This document shows, in pieces, positions 62,784-64,000 of a DNA stretch of 64,000 nucleotides. The notes under the pieces are model-generated. The model searched no databases. It was not told the DNA's origin and saw only the letters and a program-made list of their open reading frames with translations. Position numbers and translations under genes: made by a program. The first letter of the stretch is position 1, and each line of letters starts with the position of its first letter. This DNA is from Tyzzerella sp. An114 (lineage in GTDB: Bacteria > Bacillota > Clostridia > Lachnospirales > Anaerotignaceae), in the NCBI RefSeq assembly GCF_002161055.1, contig NZ_NFLT01000011.1, forward strand, positions 1 through 64,000, read 5' to 3'.

Positions 62784-64000
62784 ATGACAGTGAAAAGAAA
62801 AATACTTTCAATAATTGCATTTTCAATGATTTTTAATAACACTGTAATGGCAGGGGAAGTAATGACGAATGCTATTATAAATGGCTCTACATCTTCTTTC
62901 AGACCTAATCCTGTGTATAATATTAATCCTTACAATATATCTACTTATGCAGGAGTAGGAGAAAGTGGAATTCTCAAGCTTTTTTCTAAAAACCAGATTA
63001 TAGAGTTGCCTATAAATTCACCTCTTTATAAAATAAATGAAGGTTATAAAGATAGAATAGTAAATAAAAATGGTGTATGGGGAATAGAACGTAATGTTGG
63101 TGTATATGAATTTACAGGTGCTGAAAACTGGGAAGTATATTCAAAAAATAGTTATAAAAATGATAACACGGTAGCTTTTATATGTGATTCACCAATAGAT
63201 ACTAATATACTTAATGGTATGTGTACACATTTTGATATACTATCTGATAAAGAACAAAAAACATCGATATATGATGCATTATCATTTTCTACAGATGGTA
63301 GTAAAATAATAATGCGTTTTATGAATGTTAGAAATATTAAAACTGTTGAAAATATAAAAAATTTTCTTTACAGTCAAAATATTACAGGTTCTTCAGTAAA
63401 ACTTTTTTATTTTCTCAATACACCTACTTTTGAGGTCTTTGACGATGATATTCAATTAAAATTAAACGATGCTTTTTATAGCGATAATATAAACAGTTTA
63501 GGCTTTTCTGATAAAAATCTTAAAACCATAGATTTTTCGGACAGTGTATCACTTAATACAAATGTATTTAATTCAAATACTTTAGGAAATGAAAAACTTG
63601 ACAGATTTTTTACTGGTGTAACTGATTTAAAAATATATAATAGTGGAAATGAGAGATATTTTATAAATGGCATAAATTTAAGCAATACAGGAATAGAAAT
63701 ATCTATAAAAGATAGTGATAATATAGTTTATAAAGGTATAATTAAGTATTATAATTCTAATTTTATAAATGATAAAAATACAGAAATTATATTGAGAAGT
63801 GATAGTAAAGATACTGTAATTCGCATGCTTATAAATCTTTCAAAGGTAAAAATACCTTTAGAAAATATATATACAAACAGTTCAGAGCCTTTAAAAGAAA
63901 GTTGTAAATCTCAAATAGAAACTGTTGTACCTGATAAGGTATATTATACAAGAAGTGGAAACACAGAAATATATTTGAGTAATACAGTTATTTCTGGTGG
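62784..64000 (+). CDS. Secreted protein of unknown function, phage-tail-like sequence (cut by window edge)
   Basis: The first 405 codons are present and the frame is open to the right edge. The ATG at 62784 follows AAAGGAGG. A signal peptide (MTVKRKILSIIAFSMIFNNT ending near VMAG) is followed by a beta-rich region with VWGIERNVGVYEFTGAENWE (near residue 99), IMRFMNVRNIKTVENIKNFL and KLFYFLNTPTFEVF. These phrases resemble modules in Clostridia prophage tail-fibre or minor structural proteins, but a signal peptide is unusual for that. No catalytic motif is visible. Function unknown. Confidence 0.7.
   Translation, partial: MTVKRKILSIIAFSMIFNNTVMAGEVMTNAIINGSTSSFRPNPVYNINPYNISTYAGVGESGILKLFSKNQIIELPINSPLYKINEGYKDRIVNKNGVWGIERNVGVYEFTGAENWEVYSKNSYKNDNTVAFICDSPIDTNILNGMCTHFDILSDKEQKTSIYDALSFSTDGSKIIMRFMNVRNIKTVENIKNFLYSQNITGSSVKLFYFLNTPTFEVFDDDIQLKLNDAFYSDNINSLGFSDKNLKTIDFSDSVSLNTNVFNSNTLGNEKLDRFFTGVTDLKIYNSGNERYFINGINLSNTGIEISIKDSDNIVYKGIIKYYNSNFINDKNTEIILRSDSKDTVIRMLINLSKVKIPLENIYTNSSEPLKESCKSQIETVVPDKVYYTRSGNTEIYLSNTVISG

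Overview
This 64 kb window comes from a very AT-rich Gram-positive anaerobe, most likely a gut-type Clostridia of the Lachnospirales/Eubacteriales kind. The indications are AGGAGG-type ribosome binding sites, frequent TTG starts, an S-layer-homology (SLH) anchored surface enzyme, DUF4317 and DUF1846 genes, a class I hybrid-cluster protein, 4Fe-4S flavoproteins and many U-tailed hairpin terminators. The genus is an inference. I saw no tRNA, rRNA, transposase, integrase or CRISPR array, so the window looks like ordinary chromosome with a strong carbohydrate-use theme.

Layout. 1-4.6 kb: a cut-off AraC-type regulator diverging from a GH13 alpha-glucosidase plus PTS EIIBC pair, then a LysR regulator. 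4.7-6.6 kb: cyclophilin-like lipoprotein, a flavodoxin/acetyltransferase fusion and a 54-aa protein. 6.9-13.7 kb: RmlD-like reductase translationally coupled to a DAACS symporter, DUF1846, Nudix, zinc-ribbon and HD proteins, then a fluoride riboswitch controlling a CPA antiporter. 13.7-17.5 kb: marR-MATE efflux operon with two matching operators, a flavodoxin-ferredoxin protein and an AraC regulator. 17.6-21.3 kb: Leloir operon galK-galT-galE. 21.5-24.6 kb: CsoR repressor, P1B ATPase with CsoR-like operators, a 55-aa membrane protein and a lipoprotein. 24.7-26.7 kb: methyltransferase and an OYE-type reductase. 26.8-42.1 kb: galactoside block of LacI regulator, GH42 beta-galactosidase, a 2359-aa SLH-anchored GH2 beta-galactosidase, GH36 alpha-galactosidase and a GPH (MelB-type) symporter. 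42.3-48.5 kb: glycerol operon glpP-glpK-glpF plus two flavoproteins and a DUF1667 protein behind a leader terminator. 48.6-51.9 kb: cupin, hcp, DUF4317. 52-59.8 kb: MBOAT/DHHW O-acetylation pair, LRR-VWA-MoxR-ATPase operon, polysaccharide deacetylase. 59.8-64 kb: PepSY protein, orphan HicA, endonuclease IV and a cut-off secreted protein.

How it fits together. The surface GH2 enzyme would trim beta-galactosides outside the cell. The GPH symporter would import alpha-/beta-galactosides, cytoplasmic GH36 and GH42 would release galactose, and GalK/GalT/GalE would feed it to glycolysis. The glp operon takes up glycerol, phosphorylates it and oxidises glycerol-3-phosphate. The most interesting items for follow-up are the flavodoxin-acetyltransferase fusion, the LRR-VWA-AAA operon, the coupled reductase/symporter pair, the P1B ATPase with its tiny membrane partner, and the phage-tail-like secreted protein at the right edge. 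None is proven to be a new system from sequence alone. Coordinates of starts were chosen from Shine-Dalgarno placement; several longer frames were shortened because their first start codon overlaps the Shine-Dalgarno sequence of the real start.
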